This document shows positions 15,323 through 24,396 of a stretch of 59,344 nucleotides of DNA, piece by piece. Position 1 is the stretch's first letter, and each line of letters starts with the position of its first letter. Under the pieces are notes generated by a model, which had not been told where the DNA came from, searched no databases, and was given only the letters and a program-made list of their open reading frames with translations. The stretch spans positions 1-59,344 of the forward strand of contig JAKSLR010000018.1 of assembly GCA_024401095.1 (NCBI GenBank). The letters run 5' to 3'. A program made the translations under genes and the position numbers. This DNA is from Bacteroidaceae bacterium (lineage in GTDB: Bacteria > Bacteroidota > Bacteroidia > Bacteroidales > Bacteroidaceae).

Positions 15323-16465
15323 TTAAAGCAGCTTGCGGATTTCGCTTTCTACATCGTTGATTTCTGTGTTACGCATCTTCAGACTGTTGTCTCTGCCAAT
15401 CAGGAAGAAGGTTGGCAAGTTGCTTACTCCATAGAGTGAGATGTTAGGTGAGTAGATGCCACGTCCATCGCGAACACAAACCCATGGCAAGTTATCTGCA
15501 TTGGTCTTCCAGAAATGCTCGTCAGCATCTAAGGAAACCTGATAAATTTCAAATCCTTGATCCTTATACTTGTCGTACATTTCGCGGAAAATCATGTTAC
15601 GTGCTGCAGACTGAGTGTGGTTGTAAATGGTAAAATCCAACAGGACAACTTTACCCTTTAGTTCAGTCAGGCTATGCATCTCGCCCTTTTCATCAGGCAA
15701 AGAGATGTCAATGATGTCAGCCTCACTGATCTTGCTCTCATCAATCTCCAATTCTTTCACAATAGGTGCATGAGTGTTCTTCATGCCGCGAATGGCAATG
15801 TTATGAAGGTTCATGGCACGGTTTGAGTGTGGGAAGTTCTGGTCCCAGCTTGTAGCAACTGCTGAGAAGCACTTCACGTCATTTCTGTCATTAACAGGAT
15901 CGAAAATGAGATAGCCGTTAACGGTCTGGAACAATGCGTAGTATGAAGAAGGATCGAAAGGAGCCTTGAAAATGTAGTTCATCTTCACATCGTTCTTGTA
16001 ATTTGTCAGAATGCTCTGGACACTGTCCTGAGCTACACCAATAGGAAGGTTTGCGTTGCCTACTGCTGCGATAGCCTTCTCCAGATTAATCTGCTTAATA
16101 GCCAATTCCTTGATTTTCTGGTTGCTTTCTGATGCCTCAATGGCATAGTCGGTAGGCATGGTAGCCAACTTTGCATTAACTTTCACGGTCTCGGTAGAAT
16201 CAATGGTGAAGTTAATGATACGGTCTTCAATACGCAAGCGGTAGAATTCTGGATTGCCAGGGGCTGGTGCCTTGAAATCGAACTCGCCTTTCTTGTTCAA
16301 TTTAACTGAGTCCAGAGCATCAATAGACTCCAGACCAACATTCTCCAGATAGAGAACTTTATCTTCTGCATCGGTAATGTTACCTTTAACGCCAAACTTA
16401 GGGGAATTGTCGCATGCGGCCAAAGCCACCAGCGCCAATCCCAAACAGCTGATGATTTTCTTCAT
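15323..16465 (-). CDS. Thioredoxin-fold lipoprotein (DUF4369 plus TlpA-like) lacking CxxC
   Basis: The 380-residue protein has a lipobox ending at C18 (GLALVALAAC), so it is a lipoprotein. Residues of about 25-120 match the DUF4369 beta domain common in Bacteroidota, and the C-terminal 150 residues are an AhpC/TSA-like thioredoxin fold (LKGKVVLLDFTIYNHTQS, then GVSNLPTFFLIGRD with the cis-Pro). Where redox-active relatives have WCxxC, this one has IYNHTQSA, with no cysteine. It is thus probably not a disulfide reductase and may be structural or a binding protein. The ATG at 16465 is chosen because the signal peptide begins there. A TATATTTG box lies on the minus strand at 16494-16501. Confidence 0.85.
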   Translation of the reverse strand: MKKIISCLGLALVALAACDNSPKFGVKGNITDAEDKVLYLENVGLESIDALDSVKLNKKGEFDFKAPAPGNPEFYRLRIEDRIINFTIDSTETVKVNAKLATMPTDYAIEASESNQKIKELAIKQINLEKAIAAVGNANLPIGVAQDSVQSILTNYKNDVKMNYIFKAPFDPSSYYALFQTVNGYLIFDPVNDRNDVKCFSAVATSWDQNFPHSNRAMNLHNIAIRGMKNTHAPIVKELEIDESKISEADIIDISLPDEKGEMHSLTELKGKVVLLDFTIYNHTQSAARNMIFREMYDKYKDQGFEIYQVSLDADEHFWKTNADNLPWVCVRDGRGIYSPNISLYGVSNLPTFFLIGRDNSLKMRNTEINDVESEIRKLL

Positions 16466-16605
16466 ACTTGAGTGTATTTTCAATTTTAGGGTGCAAATAT
16501 ACAAAGCCCGTATGATTTTTCTGCATTTTCTGCCTTAAAATAATGAAAAATGCGAAATAAGTTAAGTTTTTCTTCCCTGTCTTCGAATATATAAGGTGAA
16601 TTTCG

Positions 16606-16613
16606 TATATTTG
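16606..16613 (+). promoter_or_regulatory. Promoter -7 box of pnp
   Basis: TATATTTG matches TAnnTTTG and lies 42 bp before the pnp ATG. No clear TTG is seen at -33. Confidence 0.55.
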
Positions 16614-16655
16614 CGCACTTTTTCAGAACAACATTTTTTACAAACAATATTTTAG

Positions 16656-18926
16656 ATGAACGTTATTACAAAAACTATCGAGCTGGCTGATGGAAGAACC
16701 ATCAAGCTCGAGACGGGAAAAGTTGCGAAGCAGGCTGACGGTGCTGTGATGCTTACCATGGGTAAGACCGTGTTGCTGGCTACTGTTTGCGCAGCAAAAG
16801 ATGCAGTTCCCGGAACAGATTTCATGCCTCTTCAGGTAGAGTACAGAGAAAAGTATGGCGCATTTGGTCGCTTCCCTGGTGGTTTCACCAAACGTGAGGG
16901 TAAAGCTTCAGATTATGAAATCCTGACTTGTCGTCTGGTTGACCGTGCACTTCGTCCACTGTTTCCAAGCAATTATCATGCAGAGGTATATGTTAATATC
17001 CTGATGCTGAGTGCTGATGGCGTAGATATGCCAGATGCTCTGGCTGGTTTGGCTGCTTCTGCAGCACTGGCTGTATCAGATATACCATTCGAAGGCCCTA
17101 TTTCAGAGGTTCGTGTGGCTCGCATTAATGGCGAATTTGTTATTGATCCTACTTTCCAGCAGTTGGAGGAGGCAGACCTGGATATCATGGTGGCTGCTAC
17201 CTATGACAACATTATGATGGTGGAAGGTGAGATGAAGGAAGTATCAGAGCAAGTTCTTCTGGATGCCATGAAGGCTGCTCACGAGGCTATCAAGTCTCAC
17301 TGCAAGGTTCAGATGGAGCTGATGGAGGAGTGCGGTACTGTTACCAAGCGTGAGTACTGCCATGAGGTGAATGATGAGGAACTTCGTGAAGAGGTAAAGA
17401 AGGTTTGCTACCAGCCAGCTTACGATGTAACTAAGCAGGCTCTGGAGAAGCACGCTCGTGCTGCTGCTTTCGAGAAGATTGTAGAAGATTTCAAGGAGGC
17501 TTATCATACTGCTCATGAGAACGACGAGGAGATTGACCTTGACGAGAAGGATAGCTTGATTGACCGATACTATCACGATGTAGAGCGTGATGCTATGCGT
17601 CGTTGTATCTTGGATGAAGGTCAGCGTCTCGATGGTCGTAAGACTACAGAGATCCGTCCTATCTCTTGTGAGGTTGACGTATTGCCTGGCCCTCACGGTG
17701 CATCTTTGTTTACCCGTGGTGAGACTCAGTCAATCACATCTTGTACTTTGGGTACCAAGAGCGATGAGAAGATTGTAGACGATGTACTTACTCAGGGGCG
17801 TGAGCGTTTCTTGCTGCACTATAATTTCCCTCCATTCTCTACTGGTGAGGCTAAGGCTCAGCGCGGCGTAGGCCGTCGTGAGATTGGTCATGGTCACCTG
17901 GCATGGCGTGCCTTGAAGGGCCAGATTCCTGCAGATTATCCTTATACAGTTCGTCTGGTAAGCGATATCCTGGAGTCTAACGGTTCTTCTTCTATGGCTA
18001 CCGTATGTGCTGGTACTCTGGCACTGATGGATGCTGGTGTGAAGATGGCTAAGCCTGTTTCTGGTATTGCTATGGGTCTGATCAAGAACCCAGGTGAGGA
18101 CAAGTATGCTATCTTGAGCGATATTCTGGGTGATGAGGATCACTTGGGTGATATGGACTTCAAGGTAACTGGTACTCGCGATGGTATCACTGCTACCCAG
18201 ATGGATATCAAGTGCGATGGTCTGAGCTATGAGATCCTGGAGAAGGCATTGTTGCAGGCTAAGCAAGGCCGTGAGTTTATCTTGGGCAAGATTACCGAGT
18301 GTATTTCTGAGCCACGTGAAGACCTCAAGCCACATGCTCCACGCATTGAGGCTCTGACTATTCCAAAGGAGTTCATTGGTGCTGTTATCGGTCCTGGTGG
18401 TAAGATTATTCAGGGCATGCAGGAAGAGACTGGTGCTATCATCTCTATTGAAGAGGTTGATGGTGTAGGCAAGATTCAGATTGCAGGTACTAACAAGGAG
18501 TGCATCGACGCAGCTTTGGCAAAGATCAAGGCTATCGTTGCAGTTCCAGAGATTGGTGAGGTTTACGAGGGTAAGGTACAGAGCATTATGCCTTACGGTG
18601 CTTTCGTAGAGTTCTTGCCAGGTAAGGATGGCTTGCTTCATATTTCAGAGATTGACTGGAAGCGTCTGGAGACCGTAGAAGAGGCTGGTATCAAGGAAGG
18701 TGATAAGATTCAGGTGAAGCTGATTGAAATTGATCCTAAGACTGGTAAGTTCAAGTTGAGCCGCAAGGCATTGCTTGAAAAGCCTGCTGATTACGTAGAG
18801 CGTCCACAGCGTGAGCGTCGTCCTCGTCCAGAGGGTGAACCACGTGGTGAGCGTCGCCCTCGTCCAGAAGGTGACCGCGGTGAGCGTCGTCCACGTCCAG
18901 AGCGTCGTGAGCCAAAAGCAGAATAA
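16656..18926 (+). CDS. pnp: Polyribonucleotide nucleotidyltransferase (PNPase)
   Basis: The 756-residue enzyme degrades RNA 3' to 5' with phosphate. Two RNase PH domains with an intervening helical region fill residues 1 to about 550. A KH domain follows with the GxxG loop as GPGG near residue 579 ([15 protein letters not shown]), then an S1 domain ([20 protein letters not shown]). The C-terminal 45 residues form a low-complexity tail of repeated ERRPRPEG units, encoded by imperfect DNA repeats at about 18815-18910. Such tails vary between Bacteroidota and may add RNA binding. A strong terminator follows, so the gene is monocistronic. Confidence 0.97.
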   Translation: MNVITKTIELADGRTIKLETGKVAKQADGAVMLTMGKTVLLATVCAAKDAVPGTDFMPLQVEYREKYGAFGRFPGGFTKREGKASDYEILTCRLVDRALRPLFPSNYHAEVYVNILMLSADGVDMPDALAGLAASAALAVSDIPFEGPISEVRVARINGEFVIDPTFQQLEEADLDIMVAATYDNIMMVEGEMKEVSEQVLLDAMKAAHEAIKSHCKVQMELMEECGTVTKREYCHEVNDEELREEVKKVCYQPAYDVTKQALEKHARAAAFEKIVEDFKEAYHTAHENDEEIDLDEKDSLIDRYYHDVERDAMRRCILDEGQRLDGRKTTEIRPISCEVDVLPGPHGASLFTRGETQSITSCTLGTKSDEKIVDDVLTQGRERFLLHYNFPPFSTGEAKAQRGVGRREIGHGHLAWRALKGQIPADYPYTVRLVSDILESNGSSSMATVCAGTLALMDAGVKMAKPVSGIAMGLIKNPGEDKYAILSDILGDEDHLGDMDFKVTGTRDGITATQMDIKCDGLSYEILEKALLQAKQGREFILGKITECISEPREDLKPHAPRIEALTIPKEFIGAVIGPGGKIIQGMQEETGAIISIEEVDGVGKIQIAGTNKECIDAALAKIKAIVAVPEIGEVYEGKVQSIMPYGAFVEFLPGKDGLLHISEIDWKRLETVEEAGIKEGDKIQVKLIEIDPKTGKFKLSRKALLEKPADYVERPQRERRPRPEGEPRGERRPRPEGDRGERRPRPERREPKAE

Positions 18927-18954
18927 ATAGAAGGCTTACCTTATTTAATATAGG

Positions 18955-18996
18955 AGAGCGGCTTGAGAGGAAACTTTCGGCCGCTCTTTTTCTTTT
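18955..18996 (+). terminator. Terminator of pnp
   Basis: AGAGCGGC (18955-18962) pairs with GCCGCTCT (18980-18987) and is followed by TTTTCTTTT. Confidence 0.85.
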
Positions 18997-19011
18997 GAAT
19001 GGATTTTTATG

Positions 19012-19019
19012 TATATTTG
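19012..19019 (+). promoter_or_regulatory. Promoter -7 box of the GH3 lipoprotein gene
   Basis: TATATTTG matches the -7 consensus 42 bp before the ATG. A TTTTG at 18993-18997 is closer than the usual -33 spacing. Confidence 0.5.
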
Positions 19020-19061
19020 CATGCAAATCAATCATTAAGACTAATTAATAATCATTTTATC

Positions 19062-21395
19062 ATGAAGAAAGTATTGTTTTCATCAGCAGCTCTCCTGTGC
19101 GCAGGTGCTGCAATGATGACCAGCTGTGGTCCAAAGTATACTATTGAGGAACACGATGGTTACAATTTGGTCATTCAGAAGGGTGGTCAGACACTGGGTT
19201 ATTCACCAGAGAGTGGTGTTCAGCTCATTGAACAGAATGGCTACATGTTCAAGGATTTGAACAAGGATGGCAAGTTGGATGTTTATGAGGACTGGCGTAA
19301 CACCCCAGAGGAGCGTGCTAAGGATTTGGCTGCTCAGCTGTCTGTTGAGGAAATTGCGGGTCTGATGCTGTATTCTGCTCACCAGGCTATTCCTGCTGGT
19401 GGACGTGCTGGTGCCATGCGTGCTACCAACACTTATAATGGTACTTCTTTGGAAGAGAGTGGATTGAAGAGCTGGGATATGACCGATCAGCAGAAGAAGT
19501 TCTTGGGTGAGGATAACGTACGTGCAGTATTGGTCACTCAGGTAGAAAGTCCTGAGGTAGCAGCTAAATGGAACAACAATGTCCAGGCTTTCGTTGAAGG
19601 TATGGGCCATGGTATTCCTGCAAACAACAGTTCTGACCCTCGTCATACTTCAAGCTCTGATGCAGAATATAACTCTGGTGCAGGTGGTGCTATTTCTATC
19701 TGGCCTTCTTCACTGGGTATTGCTGCTACATTTGACCCTGCTGTCATGAAGCAGTTTGGTGATATTGCTTCCAAGGAGTATCGTGCACTGGGTATTGCTA
19801 CTGCACTTTCTCCACAGGTAGACTTGGCTACAGATCCACGTTGGAGCCGTTTCAGCGGTACTTTTGGTGACGATTCTGATTTGGCTACCGATATGGCACG
19901 TGCTTATTGCGATGGTTTCCAGACTTCTCCAAAAGAATTGGCCATTGAGGGTGCATGGGGACATGGTTCTGTGAATGCCATGGTGAAGCACTGGTATGGT
20001 TATGGTGCACAGGAAGGTGGCCGTGACTCTCACTTCTGCTATGGAAAATATGCTGTTTATCCAGGCAACAACTTGGAGGAGCACTTGAAGTCATTTACAG
20101 AAGGTGCTTTCAAACTGGAGGATGGAACTGGTATGGCTTCTGCCATCATGCCTATCTACAGTATTCTGTTCAACCAGGATCCTAACGGCGGTAATGTAGG
20201 CGGTAGCTACAGCAAATGGATGATTACTGAGCAGCTGCGTGAGAAGTATCACTTCGACGGTGTGGCTTGTACCGACTGGAACATCATGTTCGACAACAAT
20301 GCTGTTGAGGCATTCGGCGGTATGTGCTGGGGTGTAGAAGATGTTCCTGTTGCAGAGCGTCACTTCATGATTCTGGAGGCAGGCGTGGATCAGTTCGGTG
20401 GTCAGAACGACAAGGGTCCTGTTCTTGAGGCATACAAGATCTGGTGTGACAAGTATGGCAAGGAGAGTGCTGACGAGCGTTTCCAGAAGTCTGCTTATCG
20501 TCTGTTGCTGAACGTATTCCGTGTAGGTCTGTTTGAGAATCCATACCTGGATCCTGAAGAGACCAAGGCTATTGTAGGTAACCCAGAATTCATGCAGGCT
20601 GGTTATGAGACACAGCAGAAGTCTGTAGTTATGGTGAAGAACCATGGCAATGCACTTCCAATGGCAGAAAAGAAGAATGTATATGTTGCTAAGCGTCACT
20701 ATGTTCCAACTTCAAGCATGTTTGGTGTGAGTGGTGAGGACAAGTGGGATTATCCTGTAAGTTTGGATCTGGTAAAGAAATTTTATAATGTAGTAGAAGA
20801 CCCTGCACAGGCTGACTTTGCTTTGGTATTCATTAATGAACCTAACTCTGGTGCCGGTTACAGTGTAGCTGACCGTGAAAAGGGTGGTAACGGCTATATG
20901 CCAGTGAGCTTGCAGTACAACGACTATACTGCAGAGTTTGCACGCGAGACCAGTATCGCAGGTGGTGATCCTAAGGAGAGCTTCACCAACCGTTCATATA
21001 AGGGTAAGACCGTAAAGACTGCCAACAAGGATGATATGCAGGTAGTTCTGGATACCAAGAAGCTGATGGGTGACAAGCCTGTTGTAGTAGCTTTGAATAC
21101 TGGCCGTCCTGTAGTGGTTTCAGAGTTTGAGGCTGCTGCTGATGCACTGCTTGTAACCTTCAATATCAGCAATCAGGTTGTATTGGACATTGTCAGTGGT
21201 AAGGCAGAACCATCAGGTTTGCTGCCAATGGATATGCCAGCTAGCATGAAGGCAGTAGAGGAGCAGATGGAAGACGTTTCTCACGACTTTGAGTGCCACA
21301 AGGATGCTGATGGCAATACCTATAAGTTTGCATTCGGTATGAACTGGAAGGGTGTCATCAACGATGCTCGTGTCCAGAAGTATCAGAAGAAGTAA
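19062..21395 (+). CDS. Glycoside hydrolase family 3 lipoprotein (beta-glucosidase-like)
   Basis: The 777-residue protein is a lipoprotein (signal MKKVLFSSAALLCAGAAMM, lipobox TSC) that probably removes beta-linked glucose or related sugars at the cell surface or in the periplasm. The GH3 (alpha/beta)8 domain has KHWYGYGAQEGGRDSH, and the nucleophile is D405 in VACTDWN. The second alpha/beta sandwich domain ends near VVVALNTGRPVVVSEFE. Near the N-terminus DLNKDGKLDVYEDW is an EF-hand-like calcium loop, as seen in several Bacteroidota GH3 enzymes. ATG 19062 is chosen by the signal peptide. It has its own promoter and terminator. Exact substrate is unknown. Confidence 0.9.
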   Translation: MKKVLFSSAALLCAGAAMMTSCGPKYTIEEHDGYNLVIQKGGQTLGYSPESGVQLIEQNGYMFKDLNKDGKLDVYEDWRNTPEERAKDLAAQLSVEEIAGLMLYSAHQAIPAGGRAGAMRATNTYNGTSLEESGLKSWDMTDQQKKFLGEDNVRAVLVTQVESPEVAAKWNNNVQAFVEGMGHGIPANNSSDPRHTSSSDAEYNSGAGGAISIWPSSLGIAATFDPAVMKQFGDIASKEYRALGIATALSPQVDLATDPRWSRFSGTFGDDSDLATDMARAYCDGFQTSPKELAIEGAWGHGSVNAMVKHWYGYGAQEGGRDSHFCYGKYAVYPGNNLEEHLKSFTEGAFKLEDGTGMASAIMPIYSILFNQDPNGGNVGGSYSKWMITEQLREKYHFDGVACTDWNIMFDNNAVEAFGGMCWGVEDVPVAERHFMILEAGVDQFGGQNDKGPVLEAYKIWCDKYGKESADERFQKSAYRLLLNVFRVGLFENPYLDPEETKAIVGNPEFMQAGYETQQKSVVMVKNHGNALPMAEKKNVYVAKRHYVPTSSMFGVSGEDKWDYPVSLDLVKKFYNVVEDPAQADFALVFINEPNSGAGYSVADREKGGNGYMPVSLQYNDYTAEFARETSIAGGDPKESFTNRSYKGKTVKTANKDDMQVVLDTKKLMGDKPVVVALNTGRPVVVSEFEAAADALLVTFNISNQVVLDIVSGKAEPSGLLPMDMPASMKAVEEQMEDVSHDFECHKDADGNTYKFAFGMNWKGVINDARVQKYQKK

Positions 21396-21414
21396 ACCAA
21401 GCATAACTAAATAC

Positions 21415-21448
21415 AAAAGGCTGCCAGAAAATCTGACAGCCTTTTTTT
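21415..21448 (+). terminator. Terminator of the GH3 lipoprotein gene
   Basis: AAAAGGCTGCCAG and CTGACAGCCTTTT pair with one mismatch around AAAAT, ending in seven T. Confidence 0.87.
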
Positions 21449-21497
21449 CTTTTGTTGGTTGCTAAAAAAAGAGGTGCACTTTCGTGTACCTCTTCTG

Positions 21498-21571
21498 CGC
21501 TTCAAGATGGGCTTGAACCAACGACCCCCTGATTAACAGTCAGGTGCTCTAACCAACTGAGCTATTGAAGC
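21498..21571 (-). tRNA. tRNA-Asn (anticodon GTT)
   Basis: The minus strand has acceptor GCTTCAA pairing fully with TTGAAGC, the D-arm TAGCTCAGTTGGTTAGAGCA, and the anticodon stem-loop CCTGA-CTGTTAA-TCAGG giving GTT. The T-arm GTTGG-TTCAAGC-CCATC contains one T-T mismatch at its second pair, which is unusual but leaves four pairs. CCA is not encoded. Confidence 0.93.
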
Positions 21572-21705
21572 AGTTTCTTTTGAAATGCGGTGCAAAAGTA
21601 AGGCAGTTTTTTGAATTGTGCAACATTTCGGGCAAAAAAATACGTTTTTCACACGAAATAAAGTTAAAAGTTTGCTTATTCTGATTAAATCAAGAGGATT
21701 TACAC

Positions 21706-21713
21706 TACTTTTG
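21706..21713 (+). promoter_or_regulatory. Promoter -7 box of the S41 protease gene
   Basis: TACTTTTG matches TAnnTTTG, 17 bp before the ATG, so the leader is very short. Confidence 0.5.
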
Positions 21714-21730
21714 CAGAAAATCGTGAAACA

Positions 21731-23380
21731 ATGAAGAAACTTCATATTCTATTCTTGTTCGTCCTGCTTGGCATGCCAGCCATGGCACAGAACAATTCAG
21801 ACCGGAACTTTGAGATTGGCAAGAACCTGGATACGTTCTCATCTATTGTCAAAGAACTGGATTTATTCTATGTGGACACTCTGGATACAAAAAAAATGGT
21901 ACGCAGAGGTATTGACTATATGCTTAACTCTTTGGATCCATATACTGTCTATTATTCAGAAGATGATATGGACGATTTGAAGATGATGACTACAGGAAAG
22001 TATGCAGGTATTGGTTCTGTTATCCGTCTGTATCAGAAGGACAAGGTCGTTATCTCAGAGCCATATGCGAATAGTCCTGCTGCTCGTGCCGGATTAAAGG
22101 CTGGTGATATATTGCTTCAGATTGACGATACTGACTTGACGGGTAAGACCACCAATGATGTCAGTTCCATGTTACGTGGAGAACCCCAGACCAGTTTTGT
22201 CTTGAAGGTGAAGCGCCCTGGTGTGGAAAAGCCAATGTCATTCAAGATTACTCGTGAGACCATCCAGACACCTGCTGTTCCCTATTATGGTATCGTATCT
22301 TCTAATGTAGGTTATATCAATTTCAGTGGCTTTACGGAAAACTGTTCCAAGGATATACGCAAGGCTGTCATTGAATTGAAGAATCAAGGTGCAAAGGGTT
22401 TGGTATTTGACTTGCGCAACAATGGAGGTGGTCTGCTCAGTGAAGCTGTAGAAATAGTGAATCTGTTCATACCAAAAGGAAAACTTGTTCTGAAAACCCA
22501 GGGCAAGACAAAGCAGGCCATGAGCGAATATTCTACCAAAAAGGAGCCTCTGGATGAGAACATTCCTTTGGTAGTGCTGGTAAACGATAATACGGCATCT
22601 TCTTCTGAGATCATGGCAGGCACACTACAGGATTATGACAGAGGTGTGATTGTGGGTTCCAGAACATATGGCAAGGGACTGGTTCAGAGCGTACGTGAGC
22701 TGCCTTATAACAGTAGCATGAAGCTGACAACCTCAAAGTATTACATTCCAAGTGGACGTTGTGTTCAGGCAATAGATTACAAGAACCGTGATGGATTGGG
22801 CCGTGCTACCCGTATTGCAGACAGCCTTACCCACGTTTTTCATACCGAAGCCGGCCGTGAGGTTAGAGACGGAGGTGGAATACGCCCTGATGTGGAAGTG
22901 AAAGTGGATACAGTGGCAAACATAACAGCTTATCTTGCTGTAGACGATGTGGTATTTGACTATGCTACAGAGTATTACCAGAAACATCCAGGGTTAGAGT
23001 CTGTTGCTAAGTTTAAGCTGACAGATGAAGATTATGCGGCATTCTGCCAAAAGGTCAAGGACAGTGAATTCAAATATGACAAGCAGACAGAAAGTGCGCT
23101 TCAGAGCCTGAAGAAGATTGCGGAATTTGAAGGGTATTTAAATGCGGCAAAAGAAGAGTTTGAAGCTTTGGAGAAGAAACTGAACCACGATATTGATTTT
23201 GACCTTCAGCAGAATCGCGAAGAAATAGAGCAAATGCTTTCAGATGAGATTATCAAGCGCTTCTTCTATCAGGCAGGTGCAGTAGAGCAGTCGTTGAAAT
23301 ATGATACTAATCTGGAAAAGGCAATAGAAATTTTAAACGACGAGGTAAAATATAAGGAAATCTTGTCAAAGAAAGAATAA
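21731..23380 (+). CDS. S41-family C-terminal processing peptidase
   Basis: This 549-residue periplasmic serine protease starts with a signal peptide (MKKLHILFLFVLLGMPAMAQ). A PDZ domain covers about residues 90-175 (VISEPYANSPAARAGLKAGD). The catalytic core has TASSSEIMAGTLQDYDRG with the nucleophilic Ser, and the Lys base in GSRTYGKGLVQ. The long C-terminal helical part is usual for the Bacteroidota branch. Family members trim or degrade envelope proteins. The next gene begins 3 bp after its stop, so the two are cotranscribed. Confidence 0.93.
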   Translation: MKKLHILFLFVLLGMPAMAQNNSDRNFEIGKNLDTFSSIVKELDLFYVDTLDTKKMVRRGIDYMLNSLDPYTVYYSEDDMDDLKMMTTGKYAGIGSVIRLYQKDKVVISEPYANSPAARAGLKAGDILLQIDDTDLTGKTTNDVSSMLRGEPQTSFVLKVKRPGVEKPMSFKITRETIQTPAVPYYGIVSSNVGYINFSGFTENCSKDIRKAVIELKNQGAKGLVFDLRNNGGGLLSEAVEIVNLFIPKGKLVLKTQGKTKQAMSEYSTKKEPLDENIPLVVLVNDNTASSSEIMAGTLQDYDRGVIVGSRTYGKGLVQSVRELPYNSSMKLTTSKYYIPSGRCVQAIDYKNRDGLGRATRIADSLTHVFHTEAGREVRDGGGIRPDVEVKVDTVANITAYLAVDDVVFDYATEYYQKHPGLESVAKFKLTDEDYAAFCQKVKDSEFKYDKQTESALQSLKKIAEFEGYLNAAKEEFEALEKKLNHDIDFDLQQNREEIEQMLSDEIIKRFFYQAGAVEQSLKYDTNLEKAIEILNDEVKYKEILSKKE

Positions 23381-23383
23381 GAT

Positions 23384-23800
23384 ATGAGTAGAGCAACCCA
23401 ACATCTGAACCGTAATCGTCAGTTCCTTGTCGGTATTGCCGCAATGGCATTTGCCGTTCTTTTTGTGGTAATCCTTTTTCTTTCCTTGTGCTTTGGTAAA
23501 ATGGAAGCTCCAAACAAGGATAAGAAGAATTATTATCAGCTGGAGCTGGCATCCAGTTTTCTGGGCCAGGAAACCCAGTTGTATGTGAACGACAGCTTGC
23601 TGTTTGATGCTTTGGTAGAGACAGATACGCTGAAGATTCAATTCAAGCCTTTTGATGAACAGCACCAGCTTTTTGTAGTTGAAAAGGAAAGTGGAAATAC
23701 ACGTAGCTTCAATCTTCAGGAAAAAGCTTGTAAGGTATTGATTCAGAAAAACAATGAAGGAAGAGTTGATATCCTGCAGAAAGATTGGGAAAAGGAATGA
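23384..23800 (+). CDS. Single-pass membrane protein of unknown function
   Basis: This 138-residue protein is not recognised. It has a basic N-terminus, one membrane helix at about residues 17-37 (GIAAMAFAVLFVVILFLSLC), and a soluble outer domain of about 95 residues with alternating strands (YYQLELASSFLGQETQLYVN, LKIQFKPFDEQHQLFVVE). The topology suggests a small membrane-anchored periplasmic domain. It starts 3 bp after the S41 protease stop, so it may assist or anchor that protease; this is inference. The next gene has its own promoter. Confidence 0.8.
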   Translation: MSRATQHLNRNRQFLVGIAAMAFAVLFVVILFLSLCFGKMEAPNKDKKNYYQLELASSFLGQETQLYVNDSLLFDALVETDTLKIQFKPFDEQHQLFVVEKESGNTRSFNLQEKACKVLIQKNNEGRVDILQKDWEKE

Positions 23801-23827
23801 TTTTCAAATATTTTCATGTAATTTATT

Positions 23828-23856
23828 TTGTAATTTCGTGAAAATGACTACCTTTG
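23828..23856 (+). promoter_or_regulatory. Promoter of the rimP-nusA-infB operon
   Basis: TTG at 23828-23830 (within TTTTG) and TACCTTTG at 23849-23856 are spaced by 18 bp, giving a complete Bacteroidota -33/-7 promoter. Transcription would start near 23863, about 58 bp before rimP. Confidence 0.7.
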
Positions 23857-23872
23857 CAGCGGAAAGATGATT

Positions 23873-23905
23873 AAAGGGGGCTTGACAGAGCCTCCTTTTT
23901 GTATT
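23873..23905 (+). terminator. Terminator-like hairpin in the leader of rimP-nusA-infB (possible attenuator)
   Basis: AAAGGGGGC (23873-23881) pairs with GCCTCCTTT (23890-23898) over nine base pairs with one G-T, with loop TTGACAGA, and is followed by TTTGTATTTTT. It lies just downstream of the promoter and upstream of rimP, so it would stop transcription before the operon unless read through. Confidence 0.75.
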
Positions 23906-23920
23906 TTTAAAATTTTATAC

Positions 23921-24388
23921 ATGATTAAGAAAGAAGTTGTTACTCAGTTAGTTGAGGAGTGGCTGAAAGAGAAGGATTACTTCCTGGTTGATGTTACCAT
24001 TAGCCCTGATGACAGGATTGTTGTGGAAATTGACCATGCAGAAGGAGTATGGATCGAAGACTGCGTAGATTTAAGCCGATTCATTGAGGATCATTTGAAC
24101 CGTGATGAAGAAGACTATGAATTGGAAGTCGGTTCCGCAGGAATTGGCCAGCCTTTTAAGGTGAAGCAGCAGTACGTGAACCACATCGGAAAAGAAGTTG
24201 AGATGCTGACAGCAGATGGCAAGAAGTTGAAGGCTATCTTGAAAGATGCGGGTGATGAGACCTTTACGGTAACTGTTACCAAGAAAGTGAAGGTAGAAGG
24301 AAAGAAGCGCCCTGAACTGCAGGAGGAAGATCTTGTATTTAATTACAATGAAGTGAAATATACCAAATATCTAATTAGTTTCAAGTAA
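23921..24388 (+). CDS. rimP: Ribosome maturation factor RimP
   Basis: The 155-residue protein assists 30S subunit assembly. The N-terminal alpha/beta domain contains IEDCVDLSRFIEDHLNRDEEDYELEVGSAGIGQP, matching the conserved E-D-C-xxxSR and EVSSPG-like region of the family (here EVGSAG). A small SH3-like beta domain follows. The ATG at 23921 is chosen over one at 23867, which lies ahead of the leader hairpin. It stands before nusA and infB, the near-universal order. Confidence 0.93.
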   Translation: MIKKEVVTQLVEEWLKEKDYFLVDVTISPDDRIVVEIDHAEGVWIEDCVDLSRFIEDHLNRDEEDYELEVGSAGIGQPFKVKQQYVNHIGKEVEMLTADGKKLKAILKDAGDETFTVTVTKKVKVEGKKRPELQEEDLVFNYNEVKYTKYLISFK

Positions 24389-24396
24389 AGATTATT

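Noticed and set aside
17730..18641. 303-codon minus-strand open frame inside pnp
   Set aside because: It is the antisense shadow of a long, clearly conserved gene; the translation is Leu/Thr/Ser/Asn rich without family features.
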